Source: Kocuria subflava
GTDB lineage: Bacteria; Actinomycetota; Actinomycetes; Actinomycetales; Micrococcaceae
Length of the DNA: 64,000 nt
Assembly: GCF_012163155.1 (NCBI RefSeq)
Contig: NZ_JAAVUN010000013.1
Location: forward strand, 1-64,000
Reading direction: 5' to 3'
Made by a program: the position numbers and the translations under genes. Each line of letters starts with the position of its first letter. Within the stretch, counting starts at the first letter, position 1. The notes under the pieces are model-generated. The model was given only the letters and a program-made list of their open reading frames with translations. It did not search any database and was not told the DNA's origin. Below, piece by piece: positions 15,440-24,167 of this stretch.

Positions 15440-16716
15440 GCCGCATCCTCCCGGGAGCCGGTTGCGGGGAGAACGGCAGCGGAGATCTCCCCACCCACGG
15501 GGTCCATGCCGCGGTTCTCACGCACGGTGTTGATCAGGGAGTCATCCACAAAACCGTCCAGTGAGGCTTCCTGGGTGGTGCCGGCCTGCACCCCGTTCTC
15601 CAGCAATGTGGCGTAGGTGGATTCCATGGGATCGGTGGTCCACTCCATGGCCTCCAAGGACCCCGCAATGGTCTCCGGGTCCAGTGGCTCGGTGCGCGCG
15701 TTCTCAAACCCGGTGTTCAGGGTTTCGATCACCTGATCCTGATCAGCGGTGTTCAGGTAGTCCACGGAATCCTCCAGACCGGTCAGGATCTTTTCCACGG
15801 TCTGCGGGTGCTGCTGCAGGAAGTCGGTGCGCACTGCCAGGACCGTGGTGGGGTACCGGCCATCCGGCCACAGATCCCGCTCATCCACCAGAACCTGCCC
15901 ACCTTCCTCCTGGGTCATGCGGGTCGCCCACGGCTGCGGGCCCCAGAAGCCGTCGATGGCGCCCTGGCGGAAAGTCTGCAGAGCCTGCCCGGAAGGCATG
16001 GGGGTGATGGACACCGAATCCGGGGAGCCCGTGTCCACCTCATAGCCCTGGTCCTGCAGCCACACCCTCAGCGCCACGTCCTGGGTGCCGCCGAAGTCGG
16101 GGGTGGCAAAGGTGCGTCCGGCCAGATCATCCGGGCCGGCGACGTCGTTGGAAACAATGAACTGCGCCCCACCGGAAGTGGCTCCGGCCACGATGGTCAC
16201 GGATTCTCCACCGGACTGCACAAAAGAGTTGATGGCCGGGTTGGGTCCCATGAACGCAATGTCCACTTCACCGGAGTTCATGGCCTCAATGGTGGTGGGG
16301 CCGGTGTTGAACACCTGGGTGTTCAGTTCGGTCTCACCCAGCGCCTGCTCAAAATAGCCCTGCTCCACACCGGCCAACGCGGGTCCGTGGGTCAGGTTGC
16401 CAAAGTAGCCCAGGGTGACCTCCTGGGCGTCCGAGGTCTCCGTACCCGCCTGCTCCATGGCATCCAGCGTCCCGTTGGCACGCAGCACGGTGGCCGTCAC
16501 CGTGAGCACACACAGGATGGCCAGTCCGGCCAACACCGCAGGCCACCCGATACGACGACGACGCCTGGGCTGCCCCGCATCAGCCGAACTGGACCGGGTG
16601 ACGGCTGTGGATCCGTGGGCCTGACCGGTGGGGGCGCCGGCGGTGCGGGTCACGGTCTCCAGAGGATCGCGTCCCCCCTGTGCCTCCGATGATGTGCGCG
16701 GGTCCTGGCGGGCCAC
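15436..16716 (-). CDS. SsuA/NMT1-like substrate-binding protein, membrane-anchored
   Basis: This 426-residue solute receptor has the NMT1/SsuA fold: VTLGYFGNLTHGPALAGVEQ, then IEAMNSGEVDIAFMGPNPAI and KILTGLEDSVDYLN. The N-terminus is unusual: about 55 polar residues ending in RRRRR, then one hydrophobic segment (IGWPAVLAGLAILCVLTVTA), with no typical lipobox. It looks anchored by an uncleaved helix facing outward. The GTG start directly abuts the cysN stop. In this context the ligand is probably a sulfur anion such as sulfate or a sulfonate. Confidence 0.82.
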   Translation of the reverse strand: MARQDPRTSSEAQGGRDPLETVTRTAGAPTGQAHGSTAVTRSSSADAGQPRRRRRIGWPAVLAGLAILCVLTVTATVLRANGTLDAMEQAGTETSDAQEVTLGYFGNLTHGPALAGVEQGYFEQALGETELNTQVFNTGPTTIEAMNSGEVDIAFMGPNPAINSFVQSGGESVTIVAGATSGGAQFIVSNDVAGPDDLAGRTFATPDFGGTQDVALRVWLQDQGYEVDTGSPDSVSITPMPSGQALQTFRQGAIDGFWGPQPWATRMTQEEGGQVLVDERDLWPDGRYPTTVLAVRTDFLQQHPQTVEKILTGLEDSVDYLNTADQDQVIETLNTGFENARTEPLDPETIAGSLEAMEWTTDPMESTYATLLENGVQAGTTQEASLDGFVDDSLINTVRENRGMDPVGGEISAAVLPATGSREDAA

Positions 16717-18198
16717 TCAGACGTCCCCCGCCTGCTGCTCCACGCCACCGCCGGTCTGCTGACCCACCAGACCCGCGGCCAAGGTGTTGCCCGACTGGGC
16801 GTCAATCAGCAGGAAGGCACCGGTTCGCCGCAGATCCGTGTAGTCGTCCAACGGCAGAGGGCTTGCGGTGCGCAGTGTCACGGCACCCAGGTCATTGAGT
16901 TCCAGGGAGGTGGCATCCGCCAGTTCCATGGTCTCCAGATCCACACGACCGTCAATGGAGGTCACCATGGCCTGCACCGTGGCTGTGCCGTGCTTGAGCA
17001 GCACACGAGCACGCGGCTGCAGGGGCTGGGCCCCCAACCAGGCCAGCCGGGCGGAGAAGCTCTGCACGGGTGCCGGAACGTGGTCATCCGCCCCTGCAAT
17101 GAGCTCACCGCGGGCCACGTCCAGGTCATCGGCCAAACGCAGGGTCACGGAGCGCGGGGCTGCCGCCGTCTGGAGCTGCTCACCGGGGAAGGCTCCGCCA
17201 ACCTGGGTGGCGGTCCCGGCGACGTCGATCCCCTCCACCGTGGTGGTGCGCCCTGTTGGCAGGACTATCACTCTGTCCCCCACGGACACCGTTCCGGAGG
17301 CGATCTGCCCCGCGTAACCGCGATAGTCACGCATGTGCTCTCCATCCACGCCCTGGGCCACCGCGCCCTGGGGGCGGATCACGAACTGGACGGGGAAGCG
17401 GAAAGAACGGTCCTCACCGGAGCCGGATTCATCCAGGGTGGGCAACTCCTCCAGGATCCGCAGCAGCGGCTGACCGGTGTACCACGGGGTGTGCTGGGAG
17501 GCCTCCACCACGTTGTCACCTTCCAACGCGCTGACGGGAACCACCTTGAGACGCTCCACCCCCAGAGTCTGGGCCACGCTGGTGATCTCCGCGGAGATCT
17601 GGTCAAAGGTCTGCTGGGAGTAGTCCACCAGGTCGATCTTGTTCACGGCCACGATCACGTTCGGCACCCGCAGCATGGCGGTGACAGCCAGGTGGCGGCG
17701 GGTCTGCTCCACCACACCGTGGCGGGCGTCCACCAGCAGCACCACGGCATCCGCCGTGGAGGCACCCGTGACGGTGTTCTTGGTGTACTGCACGTGCCCC
17801 GGGCAATCGGCCAGGACAAAGGAGCGGCGGTCCGTGGCGAAATACCGGTACGCCACATCAATGGTGATGCCCTGTTCCCGCTCGGCGCGCAGACCGTCAG
17901 TCAGCAACGCCAGGTCGATCTGGCCTGAGCCGCCACCAAAACCACGTTCGGCAGAGGTCCGGGTGACCGCCTCCAGCTGATCCGCAAGGATCGCCTTGGC
18001 GTCATGCAGCAACCTGCCCACCAGGGTGGACTTGCCGTCATCCACCGAGCCTGCGGTGGCAAAGCGGAACAGGGATCCGGGATCGATGGTGGGTGTTTCC
18101 GTCACAGGGGTCTCCGTGTCTTGAGCAAACTGCTCCGGGTGAATCAGGGATGGTGAAATGGTGGCGGTCTGCGCCGCGCCGGTTGCGGGGGCGCCCAT
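16717..18198 (-). CDS. cysN: Sulfate adenylyltransferase GTPase subunit
   Basis: CysN hydrolyses GTP to drive APS formation by CysD. The GTPase motifs are complete: G1 GSVDDGKST, G3 DCPGHVQYT and G4 NKID, followed by EF-Tu-like beta-barrel domains. At 493 residues it lacks the fused APS kinase domain of CysNC, which fits the APS-reductase-type CysH of this operon, where no PAPS is required. Its ATG shares one base with the cysD stop codon (TGATG). Confidence 0.93.
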   Translation of the reverse strand: MGAPATGAAQTATISPSLIHPEQFAQDTETPVTETPTIDPGSLFRFATAGSVDDGKSTLVGRLLHDAKAILADQLEAVTRTSAERGFGGGSGQIDLALLTDGLRAEREQGITIDVAYRYFATDRRSFVLADCPGHVQYTKNTVTGASTADAVVLLVDARHGVVEQTRRHLAVTAMLRVPNVIVAVNKIDLVDYSQQTFDQISAEITSVAQTLGVERLKVVPVSALEGDNVVEASQHTPWYTGQPLLRILEELPTLDESGSGEDRSFRFPVQFVIRPQGAVAQGVDGEHMRDYRGYAGQIASGTVSVGDRVIVLPTGRTTTVEGIDVAGTATQVGGAFPGEQLQTAAAPRSVTLRLADDLDVARGELIAGADDHVPAPVQSFSARLAWLGAQPLQPRARVLLKHGTATVQAMVTSIDGRVDLETMELADATSLELNDLGAVTLRTASPLPLDDYTDLRRTGAFLLIDAQSGNTLAAGLVGQQTGGGVEQQAGDV

Positions 18199-19151
18199 CA
18201 GAAGTAGCCGTCCTTCTTGCGGTCCTCCATGGCCGCCTCGGACAGGCGGTCATCTGCTCGCGTGGCCCCGCGTTCGGTCAACGTGGACACGGCGACTTCT
18301 GCCACCACGTCCCCCACGGTCTCCGCCTGGGAGAGCACGGCACCGGTGCAGGACATGTCCCCCACGGTGCGGTAGCGGACCTGCTTGTGCTCCACGGTCT
18401 CCGTCTGCCTGGGGGCTGAGACCTCTGAGACCGCCATCCACATGCCGTCCCGCCGGAAGACCTCACGCTGGTGGGCGAAATAGATGGGCGGCAGCTCGAT
18501 CTTCTCGCGTTCGATGTAGCGCCAGATGTCCAACTCGGTCCAGTTGGAGATGGGGAAGGCCCGGACGTGCTGGCCCGCGGTGTACCGCCCGTTGTAAAGG
18601 TTCCACAACTCGGGGCGCTGGTTGCGCGGATCCCACTGCCCGAATTCGTCCCGCAAAGACAGGATGCGCTCCTTGGCCCGGGCCTTGTCCTCATCCCGGC
18701 GGCCACCACCGAACACGGCGTCGAACTTGTTGTCCACAATCGCATCCAGCAGGGGCACGGTCTGCAGCGGGTTGCGGGTGCCGTCCGCGCGCTCGGTGAG
18801 CCGGCCGTCGTCGATGTAGTCCTGCACGGAAGCCACCACCAATCGCAAGCCCAGGCGCTCCACGGTGCGGTCCCGGAAGTCCAGAACCTCCGGGAAGTTG
18901 TGGCCGGTGTCCACGTGCAACACCTGGAACGGGATGGCCGCAGGCCAGAACGCCTTGGCGGCCAGGTGCAGCATGACCACGGAGTCCTTGCCACCGGAAA
19001 ACAGCATGGCGGGACGGTCGAACTCCGCCACCACCTCACGGATGATGTGGATGGACTCCGATTCCAGGGCGTCCAGCGCCGTCTGCTCCCCCGTGCCCAA
19101 AGGCTGCGGGGACAACGGATCCTGCTGGGCGCTCAGATCAACCTGCGTCAT
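18198..19151 (-). CDS. cysD: Sulfate adenylyltransferase small subunit
   Basis: This 317-residue catalytic subunit of ATP sulfurylase belongs to the PAPS reductase/PP-loop family. The PP-loop is MLFSGGKDSVVMLHLA near residue 50, followed by VDTGHNFPEVLDFRD and GGRRDEDKARAKERILS. The family C-terminus DRKKDGYF is intact. With CysN it converts sulfate and ATP to APS in the cytoplasm. I start at the ATG at 19149-19151 (MTQVDLSAQQD); an upstream in-frame start would add 18 residues without family support. Confidence 0.93.
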   Translation of the reverse strand: MTQVDLSAQQDPLSPQPLGTGEQTALDALESESIHIIREVVAEFDRPAMLFSGGKDSVVMLHLAAKAFWPAAIPFQVLHVDTGHNFPEVLDFRDRTVERLGLRLVVASVQDYIDDGRLTERADGTRNPLQTVPLLDAIVDNKFDAVFGGGRRDEDKARAKERILSLRDEFGQWDPRNQRPELWNLYNGRYTAGQHVRAFPISNWTELDIWRYIEREKIELPPIYFAHQREVFRRDGMWMAVSEVSAPRQTETVEHKQVRYRTVGDMSCTGAVLSQAETVGDVVAEVAVSTLTERGATRADDRLSEAAMEDRKKDGYF

Positions 19152-19269
19152 GGGTGGTCTACTCCTGGGCTTGCTGGACGGGACCCGGTTTCCGGGCACA
19201 CCCATCGGGTCAGTGGGAATTGTTGACGGGGTTCACCAGGCCATCACGGGCAGAGGAACCATGCGTGAA

Positions 19270-20031
19270 CTAGAGGTGGATGCCGCACTCGATCTTGTCC
19301 GTACCGGACCAACGTCCGGCACGCGGATCCTCACCGGGGGCCACGCGGCGGGTGCACGGGGCACAGCCGATGGACAGGTACCCGTCTGAGAGCAGCGGAT
19401 TCACGGGCAACCCGTGGGTGTTGCTGTACTCGGTGAGCTCATCCAAGGACCAACGGACCATGGGGTTGACCTTGACGATCTTGTGGGTCTGGTCAAAAGC
19501 CACCATGGGCGCATTGGTGCGGGTGGGGGACTCGTCCCGGCGCACACCGGTGAACCAGACGTCGTAGTCCTTGAGGGCATCGGCCAGCGGCTCCACCTTG
19601 CGCATCCGGCAGCAGGCGGTGGGATCCGTGGAGAACAAGTCCTTGCCGTGCTGCTCGTCCTGCTCGGCAACGGTCAGCTTGGGCAGCACGTCCACCACGT
19701 TGACGTCCAGCATGAACTTCACGGCTTCCTTGGTGCCCTGGGTTTCCGGGAAGTGGTACCCCGTCTCCAGGAACAACACGTCCACGCCGGGGACCTGGTC
19801 CGCCACCAGTGCGGGCAGGACCGCGTCCGCCATGGAGCAGGCCACGGCAATCCGCGCCGACGGGAAGTTCTCAGCCACCCATCGGATGGCGGCGATGTGG
19901 TCTGCCTCCCCGTCCACGGGGACGATGCCCTCAGCACTCAGCTCGGCCCCGAGCTCACGCGCGCCCGCCGCGGCCAGTTCCCGCAGTTCCTCTTCACCGC
20001 GGGCAGGTGCCTGGTGCGTTGTGGTGGTCAT
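19270..20031 (-). CDS. cysH: Adenylyl-sulfate (APS) reductase
   Basis: This 253-residue assimilatory reductase turns APS into sulfite using thioredoxin. It carries the four cysteines that hold a [4Fe-4S] cluster and mark APS-type enzymes (Cys140-Cys141 in TACCRMRK and Cys223/Cys226 in GCAPCTRR), plus the catalytic C-terminal ECGIHL (Cys249). PAPS-type enzymes lack the cluster cysteines. This agrees with the absence of an APS kinase in the operon. Its ATG overlaps the end of the sulfite reductase gene by 4 bases; 118 bases separate it from cysD. Confidence 0.92.
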   Translation of the reverse strand: MTTTTHQAPARGEEELRELAAAGARELGAELSAEGIVPVDGEADHIAAIRWVAENFPSARIAVACSMADAVLPALVADQVPGVDVLFLETGYHFPETQGTKEAVKFMLDVNVVDVLPKLTVAEQDEQHGKDLFSTDPTACCRMRKVEPLADALKDYDVWFTGVRRDESPTRTNAPMVAFDQTHKIVKVNPMVRWSLDELTEYSNTHGLPVNPLLSDGYLSIGCAPCTRRVAPGEDPRAGRWSGTDKIECGIHL

Positions 20032-21725
20032 TTCAGATCGTCCTCCTCAGCACGGATGGTCCATGCAGCGAAGCTCTCTTCAGGCTCCCGTTGTTCCAGG
20101 AAGCGTCGGGTCAATTTTTCCACGTAGTCGGCCAGCTCATCCTGAAAGACCTTGAGCCCGCGCACGGTCCGGCCCAGCCTCGCGTCCATTCCGCGTTCCA
20201 CGGAGGAGAACCCACCACCCAGGTGCACTTGGTAGCCAGGTTTCTGGCCGCCGTCGTCCGTGGGCAGCAGCTGACCCTTCAGCCCGATGTCCGCGGCCTG
20301 GATGCGGGCACAGGAGTTGGGGCAGCCGTTGATGTGCAGGCTGATGGGTGCAGGCAGCTCCACATCCTCCAAGCGGCGGTCCAGCTCGTCCATGACCTGG
20401 GAGGCCACTTCCTTGGTCTCCACAATCGCCAGCTTGCAGAACTCAATGCCCGTGCAGGCCATGGTGGAGCGCCGGAACGCACCCGGCTTGGTGGGAAGGT
20501 CCAAGGCTTGGAGAGCGACGACGGCGTCATCCACGTCGGCGTCGTCGATGTCCAGGATCAGCAGCTTCTGGTGCGGGGTGGTGCGCAGGCGATCGGAGCC
20601 GAACCGTTGCATGACATCAGCCAGATCATGCAGCAACTGCCCCGGCACGCGGCCGGCCCGTGGAGCCACACCGATGTAGTTGCGGCCGTCCTTCTGGTTG
20701 TGCACGCCCATGTGGTCCCCGGGTGTGGAGGGGCGCTGCGGTGCGGGGCCGTCGGCCAACTGGTAACCCAGGTATTCGTCCTGCAGGACCTGGCGGAACT
20801 TCTCCACGCCCCAGTCACGCACCAGGAACTTCAAGCGAGCGCGGTTGCGCAAGCGGCGATACCCGTAGTCCCGGAAGATCCCCGTGACACCGCGCCAGAC
20901 GTCCAACGTCTGGTCCTCGGTGACAAACGCACCCAGACGCTGCCCCAGGAACGGCTGCACCGACAGCGCCCCGCCCACCCAGAGGTCATAGCCGGGGCCG
21001 AGCTCGGGGTGATTGACCCCCACGAACGAGCAGTCGTTGATCTCGTGGACCACGTCCAGGGCGGGGTGGCCCGTCACGGCGGTCTTGTACTTGCGCGGCA
21101 GATTGGAGAACTCCAGCTTGCGGACTTCCTCTTTGAGGGAGTCCAGCACGGGAGTGGGGTCGATGATCTCGTCCTCCGCGACCCCTGCCACCGGGGAACC
21201 CAGGATCACGCGGGGAACGTCACCGCATGCTGAGACCGTGTCCATGCCCACGGCTTCCAGCCGACGCCAGATCTCCGGAACGTCCTCGATCCGGATCCAG
21301 TGGTACTGGATGTTCTGCCGGTCCGTGATGTCCGCCGTGCCGCGGGCGAACTCCGTGGAGATGGTGGCCAAGGTCTTGAGCTGTTCACGCGTGAGCGTTC
21401 CACCGTCCAGGCGGACACGCATCATGAAGTACTCGTCCTCGATCTCGGCATCGCTCAAGGAGCCGGTCTTGCCACCGTCCACCCCTGGCTTGCGCTGCGT
21501 GTAGAGCCCCCACCAGCGGAAACGCCCGTGCAGGTCGTCGCCGTCGATCGAGGCGAAGCCCTCCTTGGAATAGCGCTCCTCGATTCGGGTGCGGACGTGG
21601 AAACCGTCGTCCTCCGCCTTGAACTCCTCGTTGTGATTGAGGGGCTCACGGCCGTCAACTGCCCACTGCCCTTCGGGCTTGGGTTTGCGCGTACGGGCCG
21701 GGCGCTCGGGTGCAGAAGAGGTCAT
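20028..21725 (-). CDS. sir: Ferredoxin-dependent sulfite reductase
   Basis: This 565-residue siroheme/[4Fe-4S] enzyme reduces sulfite to sulfide with six electrons from ferredoxin. Cluster ligands are visible as ACTGIEFC and NGCPNSCA (C-x5-C and C-x3-C), and the duplicated ferredoxin-like half-domains contain the siroheme-binding TDRQNIQYHWIRIED region. It resembles NirA/SirA of actinobacteria. It is the first gene of the sulfur operon; the ATG at 21723-21725 starts MTSSAPERPART, and longer forms would include non-family sequence. Possible operator repeats lie 150-220 bases upstream. Confidence 0.9.
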   Translation of the reverse strand: MTSSAPERPARTRKPKPEGQWAVDGREPLNHNEEFKAEDDGFHVRTRIEERYSKEGFASIDGDDLHGRFRWWGLYTQRKPGVDGGKTGSLSDAEIEDEYFMMRVRLDGGTLTREQLKTLATISTEFARGTADITDRQNIQYHWIRIEDVPEIWRRLEAVGMDTVSACGDVPRVILGSPVAGVAEDEIIDPTPVLDSLKEEVRKLEFSNLPRKYKTAVTGHPALDVVHEINDCSFVGVNHPELGPGYDLWVGGALSVQPFLGQRLGAFVTEDQTLDVWRGVTGIFRDYGYRRLRNRARLKFLVRDWGVEKFRQVLQDEYLGYQLADGPAPQRPSTPGDHMGVHNQKDGRNYIGVAPRAGRVPGQLLHDLADVMQRFGSDRLRTTPHQKLLILDIDDADVDDAVVALQALDLPTKPGAFRRSTMACTGIEFCKLAIVETKEVASQVMDELDRRLEDVELPAPISLHINGCPNSCARIQAADIGLKGQLLPTDDGGQKPGYQVHLGGGFSSVERGMDARLGRTVRGLKVFQDELADYVEKLTRRFLEQREPEESFAAWTIRAEEDDLK

Positions 21726-21876
21726 CGTCCCAGTGAACGCTGTGAACACCCACCCGGTCACCTCCGCCGTAACAGTCGGACACAGTCCCGGGTGGGGCGG
21801 CGGCGCCGTCGTCGTCGTGCTACTCCTGTGACCCCACACACCCTCCACAACGACGACGCCCGGTCAGGCCACCTCT

Positions 21877-21943
21877 GTGTTCGGTTCCGCCACCACATCG
21901 CGCGTTCCGCTGGCGAAACCGAACACGCAGCTGGCGAAACCGA
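21877..21943. promoter_or_regulatory. Operator-like repeats upstream of the sulfite reductase operon
   Basis: The element CTGGCGAAACCGA occurs twice in direct orientation (21910-21922 and 21931-21943), 21 bases apart, which is two helical turns. A 16-base inverted copy, GTGTTCGGTTCCGCCA (21877-21892), pairs with 21911-21926 with one mismatch. The rest of the 324-base gap 21726-22049 shows no gene. The repeats sit in the only promoter region available to the sir-cysHDN operon, so a sulfur-status regulator may bind here, but no regulator gene is nearby. Confidence 0.45.
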
Positions 21944-22049
21944 CCCCCAACGGAACGGACACCGCGGTTCGGCCCCCTCAGCGCCCGCGCCGGTACGTGT
22001 TTGGCCAATTTTCTACGCCGGAGCTGGCCACATGCGTACCGTGCCGGGC

Positions 22050-22703
22050 CTAACGCGTACCGGCTCGACGCGACCAGGCGAGTGCCACGCCCACCACCCA
22101 TGCCGAACCCACCAGGACCAAGAACCAGACCACGGTCTCCACCCAGGACTGGTTGTGCACCTCCAGGAACGGGTAGGGCCCCAGGTAGAGGTTCCAGGTG
22201 TTCAGCAGCAGAAACGTCAGCCCGTAGGACAAGGTCACGGCCACCATGAGCATCCAGGGTCTGCGCAGCGTGGTCTTGTCCTCCACCACCAGGTAGGAGA
22301 TCAAGGACACCGCAGGACACAGCAGGTGGTGGAACAGACCACTGCCCTGGAAGAACATCCCCACAAAACTGGAACCCAACGGAACCAGCACCAGCAAGCT
22401 GACCAGGAAGGTCAGAACCAGCATGCAGGTGGCCACATAGCGCAGGCTGCGCACCCATCCGGGAACAACGCCCCCACGGAGCAGGGCAACAACCAGCAGC
22501 AGGGCGGAGACCAGGGCCACTGCATTGCTCAAGTGGGTGTAGTAGACCACCATGAGCCAGCCACTTTCAGGGACCGCCCGCCAGAACCCTGCAGCGGCCA
22601 AGATCACCAACAAGGCGTTGGCGCCAACAGCAGCAGCGTGCCGAGGCGCCAACGCCCTGTTTGAGCCGGTGAAACCGAGATTGGAGTCGGTGGAACCGGG
22701 CAC
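22050..22703 (-). CDS. Pr6Pr-family integral membrane protein
   Basis: This 217-residue protein has about six hydrophobic segments, beginning HAAAVGANALLVILAAAGFW. The segments YYTHLSNAVALVSALLLVVA and GLFHHLLCPAVSLISYLVVE are the conserved core of the Pr6Pr/FAR-17a-like family, whose biochemical role in bacteria is unknown. Its start directly follows the stop of the small acidic protein gene, so the two are co-translated, probably as the tail of the glgC transcript. Confidence 0.75.
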   Translation of the reverse strand: MPGSTDSNLGFTGSNRALAPRHAAAVGANALLVILAAAGFWRAVPESGWLMVVYYTHLSNAVALVSALLLVVALLRGGVVPGWVRSLRYVATCMLVLTFLVSLLVLVPLGSSFVGMFFQGSGLFHHLLCPAVSLISYLVVEDKTTLRRPWMLMVAVTLSYGLTFLLLNTWNLYLGPYPFLEVHNQSWVETVVWFLVLVGSAWVVGVALAWSRRAGTR

Positions 22704-22901
22704 TCAGTTGTCCGTGGCCGGGGTGATGTCCTGGTCATCAGTCATGGCGCCCACGCCCTCATCCGCGGGTTCTGCCGGGTCCACCTCAGAGCTGTTGGCG
22801 CTCTGGGCCTGGTCCAACACCTCCTGCTCCTCGGCCGGGTCCATCTTGATGGAGTCCTGGCCCTTGCCTGCGGCGGTTGCCTGGGGATCGTTCTGCTGCA
22901 T
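22704..22901 (-). CDS. Small acidic hypothetical protein
   Basis: This 65-residue protein is very acidic and rich in Gln, Asn, Ala and Asp (GQDSIKMDPAEEQEVLDQAQ, then SSEVDPAEPADEG), with no hydrophobic core; it is probably disordered. GAGAAACTC stands before the ATG. It lies between glgC (55 bases upstream) and the Pr6Pr gene (directly adjacent). I recognise no family; length and tight spacing, more than homology, support it as real. Confidence 0.6.
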   Translation of the reverse strand: MQQNDPQATAAGKGQDSIKMDPAEEQEVLDQAQSANSSEVDPAEPADEGVGAMTDDQDITPATDN

Positions 22902-22956
22902 GAGTTTCTCCTTGCTCGTTCATACGTGTTCTTGCCGGGTCTCCACCGCCAAAGGT

Positions 22957-24120
22957 TCAGAACCCTTGCGGTAACGTTGCCGTGCGGTCGAAGTCTTCTG
23001 CGGTGGCCACCAGTCCGTCTTCCCCGATCAGGGTCACGCCCTTGGCCGTGCCACGTTTCTGGCCTCCGGTGATCTGGGCTCCCACGTCCGCGATCACGTT
23101 CTCCAGGACCACCCCTGAGCCAACGTGCACCCCGTCCAACAGAACGCTGTTGCGGACCACGGCGCCGTCCTCGATCACAGCACCTGTGCCCACCACGGAG
23201 TGCTCCACCACGCCTGCCACCCGGGAACCGGCCGCAATCATGGAATGGCTGATCTGGGCGGAATCGGCCACACGGGCGGGCAGGAGTTGGGGCTGGGCGG
23301 AGAGGATGGGCCAGTGGGGGTCATCCAGGGTGGCGCCGTCGTCGTCCAGGATCTGCATGTGCGCGGTCCAGTAGGACTGCAGGGTTCCCAGGTCCATCCA
23401 GTAGCCGTCCAGGCGGTGCTCCACCACGGTGCGGTTGGCCACGAACCACGGCAGCAGGTCCTCCCCGTAGTCGCCCAGTTCCCCGCGTTCGGTGTGCAGG
23501 GCGTCCAGGGCTTCCAGGAGGGAGTCCGCACGGAACAGGAACATCTCCCCTGCCACCAGGTGCCCCGCGGGTTCCTGGGGTTTGTACTGGAAATCGACCA
23601 CGGATCCCTGGGTGTCCGTTTGCACCACGGAGTAACGGGAGGCATCCTCAGCCACCTCCGTGGTGACCACGGTCAGGTCCGCGTGTTGACGGACGTGGGT
23701 GTCAATCACGTCCAGGAAGTTGATGGTGTAGAGGTGATCGGCGCTGAGCACCAGCACCAGGTCCGGGTCGAACCCCTGTATCAGTTCGCGCTGCCTGAAG
23801 ATCGAATCCGAGTTGCCCTGGGCAAAACCCTCCCCGTCCGCACCTTGGAACGGGGGCAGTACGTGCAATCCTCCGTGCGTGCGGTCAAAGTCCCACGGGC
23901 GCCCGTTGGCCAAGTGGACGTTGAGACTGTGGGGCAGGTACTGCTGCACCACCCAGACGTCAGAGATGTGGGAGTGCATCAGGTTGGACATGGAAACATC
24001 GATCAGCCGGTAGGTCCCCGCGATCGGCAAGGCCGGTTTGACCTTGTGCTCGGTCAGTTCACCAAGCCGCGAACCTTTGCCCCCGGCCAGAATCAGGGCC
24101 AACGTCTTGGGAATGTGCAT
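22957..24120 (-). CDS. glgC: Glucose-1-phosphate adenylyltransferase
   Basis: This 387-residue nucleotidyltransferase makes ADP-glucose from ATP and glucose 1-phosphate. The nucleotide-binding start LALILAGGKGSRLGELTEHK is followed by KPALPIAGTYRLIDVSMSNL, then VLVLSADHLYTI and a C-terminal left-handed beta-helix (VVGTGAVIEDGAVVRNSVLL). No glycogen synthase or branching enzyme accompanies it; it sits at the end of a glycosyltransferase operon. ADP-glucose may therefore feed that glycan instead of, or as well as, glycogen. An AAAGGA binding site precedes the ATG. Confidence 0.9.
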   Translation of the reverse strand: MHIPKTLALILAGGKGSRLGELTEHKVKPALPIAGTYRLIDVSMSNLMHSHISDVWVVQQYLPHSLNVHLANGRPWDFDRTHGGLHVLPPFQGADGEGFAQGNSDSIFRQRELIQGFDPDLVLVLSADHLYTINFLDVIDTHVRQHADLTVVTTEVAEDASRYSVVQTDTQGSVVDFQYKPQEPAGHLVAGEMFLFRADSLLEALDALHTERGELGDYGEDLLPWFVANRTVVEHRLDGYWMDLGTLQSYWTAHMQILDDDGATLDDPHWPILSAQPQLLPARVADSAQISHSMIAAGSRVAGVVEHSVVGTGAVIEDGAVVRNSVLLDGVHVGSGVVLENVIADVGAQITGGQKRGTAKGVTLIGEDGLVATAEDFDRTATLPQGF

Positions 24121-24167
24121 GCCAGTCCTTTCCGAGCAGCTTCCACGAGTCTAGGTAACAAGCAGAC

